A stretch of 64,000 bases of DNA from positions 506,645 through 570,644 of the forward strand of contig NZ_HG726019.1 of the NCBI RefSeq assembly GCF_000499785.1. Direction: 5' to 3'. This stretch comes from Bacteroides neonati. GTDB taxonomy: Bacteria; Bacteroidota; Bacteroidia; Bacteroidales; Bacteroidaceae. Shown piece after piece: positions 1-8,650 of this stretch. Under the pieces are notes generated by a model. The model saw only the letters and a program-made list of their open reading frames with translations, did not search any database and had not been told where the DNA came from. The translations under genes and the position numbers were made by a program. The stretch's first letter is position 1; each line of letters begins with the position of its first letter.

Positions 1-93
1 CATCAAGAAAAAATATACGATACCACTACTTCCTATTATTGCCATCCCGCTAGCCAATATTATGTCTTTGCGCTGCGGCGGATTATCATTTAG
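1..93 (+). CDS. Possible 3' end of an unidentified gene (partial)
   Basis: Frame 1 is open from the window edge to a TAG at 91-93 and reads as 30 residues, ending in a stretch such as YYVFALRRIII. The composition looks protein-like, but the fragment is too short to assign to a family. A second plus frame, open to about 110, and a minus frame with an ATG at 45 are alternatives. The call rests only on the open frame and on the orientation of the next gene. Confidence 0.3.
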   Translation, partial: HQEKIYDTTTSYYCHPASQYYVFALRRIII

Positions 94-201
94 GCGTTTA
101 TTTATTAGTTGATCGCGTTTATATTGCTGCGTCTGAATACGTGGGATATTTTCGTTTTATTTATCCATTTTCCATATACTAATAAATTAAACATCATTCT
201 T

Positions 202-741
202 ATGTCAACTCAAACAATCGATGCAATGACTCTTGCATCTGTGCACCCTGATATCGTTAAGCGTACCAGTGTTTCAGGACTTATCCTCTCTTGTCTAATG
301 GTGATACTTGGTGTATTCGCCTTCGTATCCATCTTTCAGTTGGAAGATAGATCTTCATCGCTCAGTATGGCCTTGATGGTTTTTGGAGCGGCTCTTCTGA
401 TAACGGGTATCGTTCGCTTATTTTGGAAATCCAAGCAGGTTGTCTATTTGCCTACGGGTAGCATAGCCAAAGAAGAAAGTCTGTTTTTCGACCTCAAAGA
501 CCTGAATAAACTGTTGGAGATTGTAAAGTCGGGCTCGTTTACCACCGATACGGTTGTAAAGGGAGATACCAGTGGTAATATTCGTATGGACGTTATTCTT
601 ACACAGGATACTAAATTTGCAGCAGTGCAACTGTTTCAGTTTGTCCCTTATACGTATAACCCTGTTACTTCGGTATGCTATTATACCGATAATGAGGCTT
701 CGGAATTAGCAGCTTTCTTGAAAAAATGTAAGGTGCATTAA
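202..741 (+). CDS. Hypothetical protein with two membrane segments
   Basis: The protein is 179 aa when started at the ATG at 202. A longer frame begins at 109, but its extra 31 residues are hydrophobic and lie in the upstream leader. Residues about 25-45 and 55-74 are strongly hydrophobic and look like a membrane hairpin. A soluble C-terminal domain of about 100 aa follows, rich in beta-type sequence. I do not recognise a named family or any catalytic motif. The gene ends 31 bp before the stop of the convergent MutS-like gene, and a hairpin terminator overlaps that stop. Function is unknown; a cell-envelope location is an inference from the TM pair. Confidence 0.75.
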   Translation: MSTQTIDAMTLASVHPDIVKRTSVSGLILSCLMVILGVFAFVSIFQLEDRSSSLSMALMVFGAALLITGIVRLFWKSKQVVYLPTGSIAKEESLFFDLKDLNKLLEIVKSGSFTTDTVVKGDTSGNIRMDVILTQDTKFAAVQLFQFVPYTYNPVTSVCYYTDNEASELAAFLKKCKVH

Positions 742-765
742 CGTCAGACATTCGTTTTATTCGAG

Positions 766-806
766 ATGGGGATTAGTCGTTGATAACGGTAATCCCCATT
801 TTTTTC
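766..806 (+). terminator. Rho-independent terminator after the two-TM gene
   Basis: The arms ATGGGGATTA (766-775) and TAATCCCCAT (790-799) pair perfectly and are followed by seven T residues on the plus strand. The hairpin overlaps the last codons of the convergent MutS-like gene, so coding and terminator functions share the same bases. Confidence 0.85.
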
Positions 807-2587
807 ATTAAAAAGCAGGCATTCATGTTTTGTGCGACACCCTCTTTCATCTGATAAGAGAAGGTATGCTCGTTGTTTGTTATTTCGGCCTCGAAGCAGT
901 AATTATGAATCTCAGTCGGGAATGATTGAACCAGTGTGCCCAACAGTAGGTCGTGAGTCGCTATAATGCCATTTGCCTGTAACGCCATAAACTGCTTGAT
1001 GAGCGCGAACGAGCCCTTCTGTTTGTCCATAGAGTTGGTTCCTTTTAGAATTTCATCGAGGATAATGAAAAGTTCTTCACCGGCATTGAGCTTGTCGATG
1101 ATTAGTTTCAAGCGTTTCAGTTCGGCGAAGAAATAAGATTCGTTATCATTCAGCGAGTCACTAGTGCGCAGGCTCGTTACTAGTCTTGACGGATAGAAAG
1201 TCATTTCGTTGGCCCATACCGGAGCACCGATACAGGCCAGTAGGTAGTTGACCCCTACGGTGCGCAAGTAGGTACTTTTGCCCGCCATGTTGGCGCCGGT
1301 GATGATGATGAAGAAGGGGCGTTTGTCTATTTCGATACTGTTGCGCACACATTTTGAACGAGGCATAAGTGGATGTCCCAATTGCTGCGCTTGCAAATTG
1401 AAAGGGTGTGAGGTTGGCTGTGGGTATACATAGTCGGGGTGGTTGTAAGCAAACGTAGAGAGTGAGCAGTAGGCATCCATTTCGGCAATTGCTTCGAGCC
1501 AATACGGAAGCTCGCCGGCATGTTGTTCTTTCCACGCTTCGATACGCATCATCTGCCGCAGTTCCCAGAAGAAGAAACCGTTCAGAATCATCGCCAAAAT
1601 CACGTTGTTACGTTGATCGAGGGCGTTCATCAAGTTGGTAAGCCGTGCCACTGCTTGCGAAGCTGTTTGCTTATCGCCACCTATCAGCTCTTTGATGTCT
1701 CTCAAGGCTTGGCTTTTCAGCGGTTGCTCTTCGATCAGGTGGATGAGGTTGGCATAAGTGCCTAGTACCTGAAGCCTTTTGCCGTAAAGCGTCTGAATCT
1801 TGGAGATACCTTTCGAGAACAGAAAGCTCGACAGCGAGAAACCGACGAAAACAGTTCCTGCTAATGTCGATGGACAGAGCCCGGCGATGCTTAGTCCGAT
1901 CAGAATGACGTTTACGGTGCATACAACGGCAGGTAATATGCGGATGCCCATCCGGGTGCGATAGTAGCTGGGGCTCGCTGCCCAAGCTTTAATTTCATCA
2001 CCATCGGCCAACTTGCCTTTATAGAGTAGCCCGAATATCCGGAACTGTTGGCGTAGGTGCAGTTCGGGTGTTAGTTCACTGATCGCCTCCTGGCGTTTTT
2101 CTATGGCTGCTTTCTGTTCCAGTTGCTGCCCAAACCAGTGGGCGAGTCGTTTCTTACCCAGTTCGGTCGATGTGCGGTTGATGTATTGAAACAACGAGTG
2201 CTCGCCAAACACATCCAGATCGTACGAATAGAGGTGGGCAGGATCGATGTATTCGCTTCCTCCGTCGAATGCCGAGGTGTCGTAGTCCATCGCCCGAAGC
2301 TCTTGTTGGTTTACTTCAATTTTCTTTTCGAGATACTCCTTGCGATTAAATAGCCGCGAATGGAACTTGATGAGACCTACGAACGGCACAAAGGTGAAGG
2401 TGGCAACGAGGGTAAGCGCCCATCCGCTGCCGGACCAGAAATGGATGATACCCACTATACCGGCAATGAAAAGCACCAGCCGTAGTGTGCCTACACGATA
2501 AATCTGTCGTTTCACTTTGACCAGATCCCGCTCTGTTTGGTCGATAATGCCTTGATAGGTTTCGATAAGGGTATGTAAAGGACTCAT
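773..2587 (-). CDS. MutS-family ATPase, membrane-anchored type
   Basis: The 604-aa protein carries the MutS ABC-type ATPase domain in its C-terminal third: Walker A GANMAGKST at 431-439, the family signature SDSLNDNESYFFAE at about 476-489, Walker B LFIILDE at 506-512 and an ATHD switch at 543-546. It lacks the mismatch-recognition domain of true MutS (about 850-870 aa) and the Smr nuclease tail of MutS2. Hydrophobic segments at about 34-75 and 217-258 suggest membrane association, which is unusual for a MutS relative. Such proteins are common in Bacteroidetes, usually annotated as 'DNA mismatch repair protein MutS', without a proven repair role. The start is the ATG at 2587. It is transcribed alone. 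Confidence 0.88.
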   Translation of the reverse strand: MSPLHTLIETYQGIIDQTERDLVKVKRQIYRVGTLRLVLFIAGIVGIIHFWSGSGWALTLVATFTFVPFVGLIKFHSRLFNRKEYLEKKIEVNQQELRAMDYDTSAFDGGSEYIDPAHLYSYDLDVFGEHSLFQYINRTSTELGKKRLAHWFGQQLEQKAAIEKRQEAISELTPELHLRQQFRIFGLLYKGKLADGDEIKAWAASPSYYRTRMGIRILPAVVCTVNVILIGLSIAGLCPSTLAGTVFVGFSLSSFLFSKGISKIQTLYGKRLQVLGTYANLIHLIEEQPLKSQALRDIKELIGGDKQTASQAVARLTNLMNALDQRNNVILAMILNGFFFWELRQMMRIEAWKEQHAGELPYWLEAIAEMDAYCSLSTFAYNHPDYVYPQPTSHPFNLQAQQLGHPLMPRSKCVRNSIEIDKRPFFIIITGANMAGKSTYLRTVGVNYLLACIGAPVWANEMTFYPSRLVTSLRTSDSLNDNESYFFAELKRLKLIIDKLNAGEELFIILDEILKGTNSMDKQKGSFALIKQFMALQANGIIATHDLLLGTLVQSFPTEIHNYCFEAEITNNEHTFSYQMKEGVAQNMNACFLMKKMGITVIND

Positions 2588-2740
2588 TTTCGTTGAATTA
2601 GTTTGTGGTAAAGGTACTGTTTTTTACCATGGACCCATATCGTGCTCATTTTTGTCAAGAGAAAAATTATAAACTATTAACAGAAAAATACGCTATTCCT
2701 CTTCTTTGGGCTCATTGGTCGTCAGGGTATCCCTTTTGAT

Positions 2741-2806
2741 CCGAGAAAGTACTTCTTTCGTACCGAGAGAGCACTTCTCTTGGAGCGAGAGCCTATGGTA
2801 AATAAA
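2741..2806. repeat. Degenerate 22-bp-period intergenic array (array A)
   Basis: Two adjacent 22-bp units (2741-2762 and 2763-2784) are identical at 17 positions, and a decayed third unit starts at 2785 with GCGAGAG. Each unit can form a 5-bp hairpin: GAAAG/CTTTC in unit 1 and GAGAG/CTCTT in unit 2, with loops TACTT and CACTT. One stem pair changes from A-T to G-C, a compensatory change. The array sits between the mutS-like gene and the candidate small RNA. The same 22-bp period occurs near 52.3 and 59.8 kb. Confidence 0.6.
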
Positions 2807-2867
2807 GACAATGAAGCGTTCCCTCGGTTCCAATGGATCATGTGTAGCGCTCTTCTGCACTGTGCAC

Positions 2868-2937
2868 AAAAAAACGAGGGAAGAAGCAATGGCTTCTTCC
2901 CTCGTGCATAATTTACCCGTAAACTAGTTTAGAATTA
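2868..2937 (-). ncRNA. Candidate small RNA of about 70 nt
   Basis: On the minus strand a promoter-like pair, TTG (complement of 2972-2974), 20 nt, then CATATTTG (complement of 2944-2951), fits the Bacteroides -33/-7 layout with one mismatch in the -7 box. Starting a few nucleotides later, a transcript would run about 70 nt to a very strong terminator: 13-bp perfect arms at 2892-2904 and 2875-2887, loop of 4, then seven U (2868-2874). No protein gene reads into this terminator on the minus strand, so it needs another transcript to explain it. The RNA body contains the palindrome AAACTAGTTT. It could instead be an antisense RNA from a start further right, or a relic. Confidence 0.5.
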
Positions 2938-3083
2938 CCGATACAAATATGTGACATTCAGAGGCAAAAGTCAAGTGTTTTGCCATTTTTTTTATTATTT
3001 TCTTAGCCGAAACGTACCGAAATTAATGAAAAAAGATGTAACTTTCACCATTCATTTGTATCTGTTTAAAGAAGGAGGAAATT
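2892..3083. promoter_or_regulatory. Intergenic region with opposing promoter candidates
   Basis: This stretch holds the minus-strand promoter of the candidate small RNA (boxes at 2944-2951 and 2972-2974) and the upstream region of the plus-strand gene at 3084. Just before 3084 there is a strong Shine-Dalgarno-like AAGGAGGAA at about 3071-3079, unusual for this genome where most starts lack one. I see no further gene here. Confidence 0.45.
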
Positions 3084-3719
3084 ATGAGAAAGCTCGGCAT
3101 CGTATGGTTATTGGTTATTTTGACAACCTTGTGTGTGAATGCGCAGGAAGTTGTTTATTCGAGTTTGAAAGATTTCGTTGCCCAACGTGGCGATACTCTG
3201 ACTACCATCCACGTGGAGAAGCGTGCAAAGAACCAGATTACACTGACGGGAGGGGCTGACTATAAAATCAGTGTTGACGACAGCGAATCACTCTCTCGCT
3301 ACCTCAAGAAGCGTTGCTACTTGGTCAGGGCCGATAGTGCGCTCTACGTCAACTGCCGCAAGTTGCGTTATAAGAAGATGCGTTTCGGTGCATGGTATGC
3401 TCCGGCTATGTTGTTGAACGGAAATATTTACTTTAGCGCCCTTCCGTTGGGTAGTGTTGCCGCAGGTTCTTCGGCCAATATGTCGGTGATGCTGGGCGGG
3501 CAGCTAGGCGACGCCATAGCAGCCTCGGGACAAGTATCCAAGCGCGTGTATTATGAAATAGACATTGTCACCGGCAAGGTCGACTTTGTCGGTAAGGACA
3601 AAATGATGCTCTTACTCACCGATCACCCACTATTGAGAGCGGCTTATCTCAAGGAAAACAGTGTGTCAGCCGATGTTACCGGACGCTATCTGAGAGAGTT
3701 GGCTGCCTTGAAGAAATAA
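3084..3719 (+). CDS. Secreted hypothetical protein
   Basis: The 211-aa product begins with a cleavable signal peptide (residues 1-20, cleavage after VNA before QE), then a basic, beta-rich domain. No catalytic motif or named family is recognised. The ATG at 3084 is chosen because it gives the signal peptide and is preceded by a good AAGGAGG ribosome-binding site. A longer frame starting at 2951 in another phase is a shadow. The gene stands 112 bp before the hut operon but has no evident link to histidine breakdown. Confidence 0.75.
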   Translation: MRKLGIVWLLVILTTLCVNAQEVVYSSLKDFVAQRGDTLTTIHVEKRAKNQITLTGGADYKISVDDSESLSRYLKKRCYLVRADSALYVNCRKLRYKKMRFGAWYAPAMLLNGNIYFSALPLGSVAAGSSANMSVMLGGQLGDAIAASGQVSKRVYYEIDIVTGKVDFVGKDKMMLLLTDHPLLRAAYLKENSVSADVTGRYLRELAALKK

Positions 3720-3831
3720 CTTTTTGGCAATAAAATAACTTAAACCTTTGTAGATTCTTTCCTTTTTCTTATCTTGCCACGGTTATCGGGCTGTCGTTGC
3801 TGACAGTTTGATATACTTAACACCTTCTAAT

Positions 3832-5817
3832 ATGAAAACAACTCTAGGCAAGACCTTGCCTCCTTACCCGGCATTCGCCGAAGGTATCAGGAGGGCACCC
3901 GACCGCGGTTACACCTTGAACCCGGCACAGACGGCTACGGCGCTAAAGAACGCGTTGCGCTACATTCCTTGCGAACTTCACGCACAGTTGGCTCCCGAAT
4001 TTCTCGAAGAATTGCGCACCCGGGGCCGCATCTACGGTTATCGCTTTCGTCCCGAAGGCGATCTCAAACCCTTGCCTATTGACGCCTATCGTGGCAATTG
4101 TCTTGAAGGCAAAGCCTTTCAGGTAATGATCGACAATAACCTCTGCTTCGACATTGCCCTCTATCCCTACGAGCTGGTTACGTATGGCGAAACGGGACAA
4201 GTGTGCCAAAACTGGATGCAATACCTCCTTATCAAACAATACCTCGAAGAATTGACCGCGGAGCAGACACTTGTGATCGAATCGGGACATCCGTTGGGAC
4301 TGTTCCGCTCACGTCCCGATGCACCCCGTGTCATTATCACCAATTCGATGATGATCGGTCAGTTCGACAATCAGCACGACTGGCACGTTGCCGCCCAAAT
4401 GGGTGTGGCTAATTATGGACAGATGACGGCGGGCGGATGGATGTACATCGGGCCGCAAGGTATCGTGCACGGCACCTTTAACACCTTGTTAAATGCCGGG
4501 CGGTTGAAGCTGGGCATTCCCGCTAACGAAGATTTGCGCGGACACCTCTTTGTCTCATCCGGATTGGGAGGGATGAGCGGTGCCCAGCCTAAAGCCGCCG
4601 ATATAGCCGGAGCCGTTTCGATTGTAGCCGAGGTGGATGCATCCCGCATCGAAACCCGTCGGCAACAAGGATGGGTGCAACACGTAACCAACGATATCGC
4701 CACCGCCTACCGCATGGCACACGAAGCTGTGCAGCGGTGTGAACCCTGCTCCATTGCCTATCACGGCAATGTGGTCAACCTGCTCGAATATGCCGAACGC
4801 AAACAGATTGCCATCGAACTGCTCTCCGACCAGACCTCTTGCCATGCCGTCTACGAAGGCGGTTACTGTCCGGCAGGAGTCACCTTTGAGGAGCGTACCC
4901 GCTTGTTGCACAATGCTCCCGAAACTTTTCGCTCGCTGGTTGATGCATCGTTGCGCCGACACTTTGAGGTGATTCGCAAGCTGGTGGCTAGTGGCACGTA
5001 CTTTTTCGACTACGGAAACTCCTTCATGAAGGCAATTTACGATGCGGGTATTCGCGAGATATCGCGCAACGGAGTTGACGAGAAAGACGGATTCATCTGG
5101 CCTAGCTACGTCGAAGACATCATGGGTCCCGAACTGTTCGATTACGGCTATGGCCCCTTCCGTTGGGTGTGCCTGAGTGGCAAGCACGAAGACCTCATCA
5201 AAACCGACCGTGCCGCCATGGAGTGTATCGATGTGAATCGCCGGGGGCAAGACCTCGACAACTATAATTGGCTGCGCGATGCCGAGAAGAACCATCTCGT
5301 GGTGGGTACTCAGGCGCGTATTCTCTATCAGGATGCCGTGGGGCGGATGACGATTGCCCTGCGCTTCAACGATATGGTGCGCCGGGGTGAAGTAGGACCC
5401 ATCATGCTCGGTCGCGATCACCACGATGTGAGCGGCACCGATTCGCCCTTCCGCGAAACGGCCAACATCCGCGACGGTAGCAACGTGATGGCCGACATGG
5501 CGGTGCAGTGCTTTGCCGGCAACTGTGCCCGTGGCATGAGTCTGGTGGCACTTCACAATGGCGGCGGTGTGGGTATCGGGAAATCGGTCAACGGTGGTTT
5601 CGGAATGGTATGCGACGGCAGCGAGCGTGTAGACGAGATACTCCGTTCTGCCATGCTCTGGGATGTGATGGGCGGTGTGGCGCGACGCTCTTGGGCGTGC
5701 AACGAACATGCCATGCAAACCAGCGAGACGTTCAATGCATCGCATAAAGACGGTTACCATATCACCATGCCCAATGTGGCGAACGACGAAGAAATACAGA
5801 AATTAGTTAACCCTTAA
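3832..5817 (+). CDS. hutU: Urocanate hydratase (long form)
   Basis: This is the second enzyme of histidine degradation: it adds water to urocanate to give imidazolonepropionate, using tightly bound NAD, in the cytoplasm. The sequence shows the family core, including the Gly-rich NAD-binding stretch around SSGLGGMSGAQPKAA and the conserved YHGNVVNLLEYAE and DHHDVSGTDSPFRET regions. At 661 aa it is about 100 aa longer than the usual bacterial HutU (about 556 aa) and close to the eukaryotic form (about 676 aa). The ATG at 3832 is preferred over an upstream TTG at 3808 in the same frame. It is the first gene of a five-gene operon. Confidence 0.96.
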   Translation: MKTTLGKTLPPYPAFAEGIRRAPDRGYTLNPAQTATALKNALRYIPCELHAQLAPEFLEELRTRGRIYGYRFRPEGDLKPLPIDAYRGNCLEGKAFQVMIDNNLCFDIALYPYELVTYGETGQVCQNWMQYLLIKQYLEELTAEQTLVIESGHPLGLFRSRPDAPRVIITNSMMIGQFDNQHDWHVAAQMGVANYGQMTAGGWMYIGPQGIVHGTFNTLLNAGRLKLGIPANEDLRGHLFVSSGLGGMSGAQPKAADIAGAVSIVAEVDASRIETRRQQGWVQHVTNDIATAYRMAHEAVQRCEPCSIAYHGNVVNLLEYAERKQIAIELLSDQTSCHAVYEGGYCPAGVTFEERTRLLHNAPETFRSLVDASLRRHFEVIRKLVASGTYFFDYGNSFMKAIYDAGIREISRNGVDEKDGFIWPSYVEDIMGPELFDYGYGPFRWVCLSGKHEDLIKTDRAAMECIDVNRRGQDLDNYNWLRDAEKNHLVVGTQARILYQDAVGRMTIALRFNDMVRRGEVGPIMLGRDHHDVSGTDSPFRETANIRDGSNVMADMAVQCFAGNCARGMSLVALHNGGGVGIGKSVNGGFGMVCDGSERVDEILRSAMLWDVMGGVARRSWACNEHAMQTSETFNASHKDGYHITMPNVANDEEIQKLVNP

Positions 5818-5828
5818 TACATACGCTT

Positions 5829-6731
5829 GTGAACTGGAATAAAATTATCGAATGCGTTCCCAACTTCAGCGAAGGACGCGACCTGGCAAAGATAGATCAA
5901 CTGGTAGCCCCCTTTCGGGCACGTCCCGGCGTGAAGCTACTCGATTACAGCAACGACGAAGACCACAACCGGCTCGTTGTTACGCTCGTTGGCGAACCCG
6001 AAGCACTACGCGATGCCCTTATCGAGGCCATCGGCATAGCGGTTAAGCTCATCGATCTCAACCATCATCAAGGGCAACATCCCCGCATGGGTGCTGTCGA
6101 TGTAGTTCCCTTCATCCCGATCAAAAACACAACGATGGACGAAGCCATCGCCCTCTCCCGAGAGGTAGCCGAGGCAGTGTCATGCCTCTACGGACTTCCG
6201 GTATTTCTCTACGAGAAATCGGCCACCGCACCTCATCGCGAGAACCTGGCTACCGTGCGCAAGGGCGAGTTCGAGGGTATGGCCGCCAAGATCAAGCTGC
6301 CCGAGTGGAAGCCCGACTTCGGCCCTGTTGAGCGGCATCCTACCGCGGGAACTGTGGCCATTGGTGCCCGCATGCCGCTGGTCGCTTACAACATCAATTT
6401 GAATACCAACGATTTGGAGATAGCCAACAAAATTGCGAAGAACATTCGCCACATCAACGGTGGTTTGCGCTATGTCAAAGCGATGGGAGTAGAGTTGACT
6501 GACCGCCACATCACTCAAGTGTCTATCAATATGACCGATTATACGCGCACCGCCCTTTACCGAGCTTTTGAGTTGACGCGTATCGAAGCTCGCCGATACG
6601 GTGTAAGCATCGTGGGCAGCGAGATTATTGGTTTGGTTCCGATGGAGGCACTCATCGATACTGCTTCTTATTACCTCGGGCTAGAAAATTTCTCTATGCA
6701 ACAAGTACTGGAAGCCCGCATCATGGAATAA
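5829..6731 (+). CDS. ftcD: Glutamate formimidoyltransferase
   Basis: The 300-aa protein matches the formiminotransferase half of animal FTCD, starting with the typical IIECVPNFSEGRD. It moves the formimino group of N-formimino-glutamate, made by HutI and spontaneous or missing HutF/HutG steps, to tetrahydrofolate, giving glutamate and 5-formimino-THF. The start is a GTG at 5829, 11 bp after hutU; no better start is nearby. The cyclodeaminase half is encoded separately two genes downstream, so the fused animal enzyme is split here. No hutG or hutF is present, which makes the THF route the only one encoded. Confidence 0.95.
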   Translation: MNWNKIIECVPNFSEGRDLAKIDQLVAPFRARPGVKLLDYSNDEDHNRLVVTLVGEPEALRDALIEAIGIAVKLIDLNHHQGQHPRMGAVDVVPFIPIKNTTMDEAIALSREVAEAVSCLYGLPVFLYEKSATAPHRENLATVRKGEFEGMAAKIKLPEWKPDFGPVERHPTAGTVAIGARMPLVAYNINLNTNDLEIANKIAKNIRHINGGLRYVKAMGVELTDRHITQVSINMTDYTRTALYRAFELTRIEARRYGVSIVGSEIIGLVPMEALIDTASYYLGLENFSMQQVLEARIME

Positions 6732-6745
6732 TAAACAATCTCGCA

Positions 6746-7999
6746 ATGAATGAAAATCTAATCATATTCAACGCCACCATTGTCACCCCCGTAGGCTTTT
6801 CGGCCCGCAAAGGAGAGGAGATGTCGCAACTGCAAATTATTGAGAACGGAACCGTTGAGGTGACTCGCGGTGTTATCACCTACGTAGGCCGCAACCGCTC
6901 CGAGGAGCGCGATGGGTATTACGACCGCTATTGGCACTACAATGCCCGCGGCAGATGTCTCTTGCCGGGCTTTGTTGATTCGCATACCCATTTCGTGTTT
7001 GGCGGCGAACGTGCCGAAGAGTTTTCGTGGCGGATGAAGGGCGAAAGCTATATGTCCATCATGCAGCGTGGCGGCGGCATAGCCAGCACCGTTAAGGCCA
7101 CCCGTGCCCTCTCGTACATCCGCCTGCGTAGCCAAGCCGAAGGATTCCTGAAGAAGATGACCGCCATGGGAGTTACCACCGTCGAAGGCAAGAGCGGCTA
7201 CGGACTTGATCGCGACACCGAGTTGATGCAATTGCGTGTGATGCGTAGCCTGAACAGCGATGAGAATAAGAAGATCGACATCGTCTCTACTTTTCTGGGT
7301 GCACATGCACTGCCCGAGGAGTACCGTGGGCGGAGCGACGAGTACATCGACTTCCTGATCGACACGATGCTGCCCGAAGTGCGCGAAAATGATCTAGCGG
7401 AGTGTTGCGATGTGTTCTGCGAGCAAGGTGTATTCTCTGTTGAGCAGTCGCGCCGATTACTGACGGCAGCCAAGGCACAAGGCTTCCGGCTCAAAATGCA
7501 TGCTGATGAGATCGTACCACTCGGAGGAGCCGAACTGGCTGCCGAACTGGGAGCCAGTTCGGCCGATCACCTGCTTCACGTCTCCGACGAAGGCATTTGT
7601 GCCATGGCTCGTACTGGTGTTGTGGCTACGCTATTGCCGCTGACCGCTTTCGCGTTGAAAGAACCCTATGCCCGTGCTCGTGCTTTTATCAACGCCGGAT
7701 GTGCCGTAGCACTGGCTACCGATCTGAATCCCGGGAGCTGTTTCTCGGGTTCGATTCCCTTGCTCTTTGCATTGGCCTGCATACAGATGGAGATGACGGT
7801 CGAGGAGGCCATCACCGCACTGACGCTCAATGGGGCAGCCGCACTCGGCAGAGCCGATATCATCGGTAGTATCGAGGTTGGCAAACAAGGCGACTTTGTA
7901 GTGCTCGACTCGTCCGACTATCGCGTGCTACCTTATTATATAGGGATGAATTGCGTCAATACCACGATCAAAGGCGGTGTGCTTTATCCCGTAGTGTAA
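6746..7999 (+). CDS. hutI: Imidazolonepropionase
   Basis: The 417-aa amidohydrolase opens the imidazolone ring to form N-formimino-L-glutamate, the third step of histidine breakdown. The metal-binding HTH motif lies at 80-82 (VDSHTHFVFGGERAEEF), followed by the conserved GKSGYGLD and KMHADEIVPLGGAELAAELGA regions and a late ATDLNPG Asp. It is 14 bp after ftcD and 21 bp before the next ATG, in one operon. Length is normal for the family. Confidence 0.96.
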   Translation: MNENLIIFNATIVTPVGFSARKGEEMSQLQIIENGTVEVTRGVITYVGRNRSEERDGYYDRYWHYNARGRCLLPGFVDSHTHFVFGGERAEEFSWRMKGESYMSIMQRGGGIASTVKATRALSYIRLRSQAEGFLKKMTAMGVTTVEGKSGYGLDRDTELMQLRVMRSLNSDENKKIDIVSTFLGAHALPEEYRGRSDEYIDFLIDTMLPEVRENDLAECCDVFCEQGVFSVEQSRRLLTAAKAQGFRLKMHADEIVPLGGAELAAELGASSADHLLHVSDEGICAMARTGVVATLLPLTAFALKEPYARARAFINAGCAVALATDLNPGSCFSGSIPLLFALACIQMEMTVEEAITALTLNGAAALGRADIIGSIEVGKQGDFVVLDSSDYRVLPYYIGMNCVNTTIKGGVLYPVV

Positions 8000-8020
8000 A
8001 CCTTGAAAAACAATAATACC

Positions 8021-8650
8021 ATGTTAGTAGATTTAACCGTAAAAGAATTCTTAGGAAAAGTAGCCGGAAGCGACCCCGTTCCCGGAGGTGGAAGCATTGC
8101 TGCACTGAACGGCGCCATAGCTTCGTCGCTCGCCGCGATGGTGGCGGGACTGACCATTGGCAAGAAAGGGTACGAAGAGCACGAAGAGCTGATGAGCTAT
8201 CTGTGCACGGTGGCACAGCAGCAGCAAGCACTTTTCGTGGCCGATGTAGACCGCGATTCGGAAGCTTACAACCAGGTGTTCGACTGTTTTAAACTGCCCA
8301 AGAGTACCGACGAAGAGAAGGTAGTCCGCAGTGCCGCCATACAGGAAGCCACCAAACAGGCTGCTCTCATCCCCATGCAGGTAGCCCATCGGGCGTTCGA
8401 ACTGATGGGCATAATCGCCGATGTAGCTCGTTTGGGCAATCGCAATGCCGTGACCGATGCCTGTGTGGCCATGATGGCTGCTCGCTCTTCGGTACTGGGT
8501 GCGTTGATGAATGTGCGTATCAACTTGGGGTCGCTCAAAGATAGAGCTTTTGTGGAACAGATGCAGGCGGAGGCTGATACACTCGAAACGGCTGCTTGTG
8601 CCAAGGAGAAAGAGTTACTGGACACTGTTAACCAAGACCTAAGCGTATGA
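8021..8650 (+). CDS. fchA: Formimidoyltetrahydrofolate cyclodeaminase
   Basis: The 209-aa, mostly helical protein belongs to the FTCD cyclodeaminase/FchA family, recognised by the SDPVPGGGSIAALNGAIASSLA signature, which here runs from residue about 18. It converts 5-formimino-THF to 5,10-methenyl-THF and ammonia, completing the folate branch of histidine degradation. The ATG at 8021 is preferred to a TTG at 8003. Its stop overlaps the hutH start by 4 bp (ATGA), so the two are translationally coupled. A methenyl-THF cyclohydrolase activity in the same family is possible. Confidence 0.92.
   Translation: MLVDLTVKEFLGKVAGSDPVPGGGSIAALNGAIASSLAAMVAGLTIGKKGYEEHEELMSYLCTVAQQQQALFVADVDRDSEAYNQVFDCFKLPKSTDEEKVVRSAAIQEATKQAALIPMQVAHRAFELMGIIADVARLGNRNAVTDACVAMMAARSSVLGALMNVRINLGSLKDRAFVEQMQAEADTLETAACAKEKELLDTVNQDLSV

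Noticed and set aside
1..45. Minus-strand gene start at 45 reading off the window
   Set aside because: Only about 15 hydrophobic residues, weak start context, and a competing plus-strand frame; not enough support.
4555..5760. 401-aa minus-strand open frame inside hutU
   Set aside because: It is antisense to a highly conserved enzyme gene and arises from high GC at third positions; no family features.
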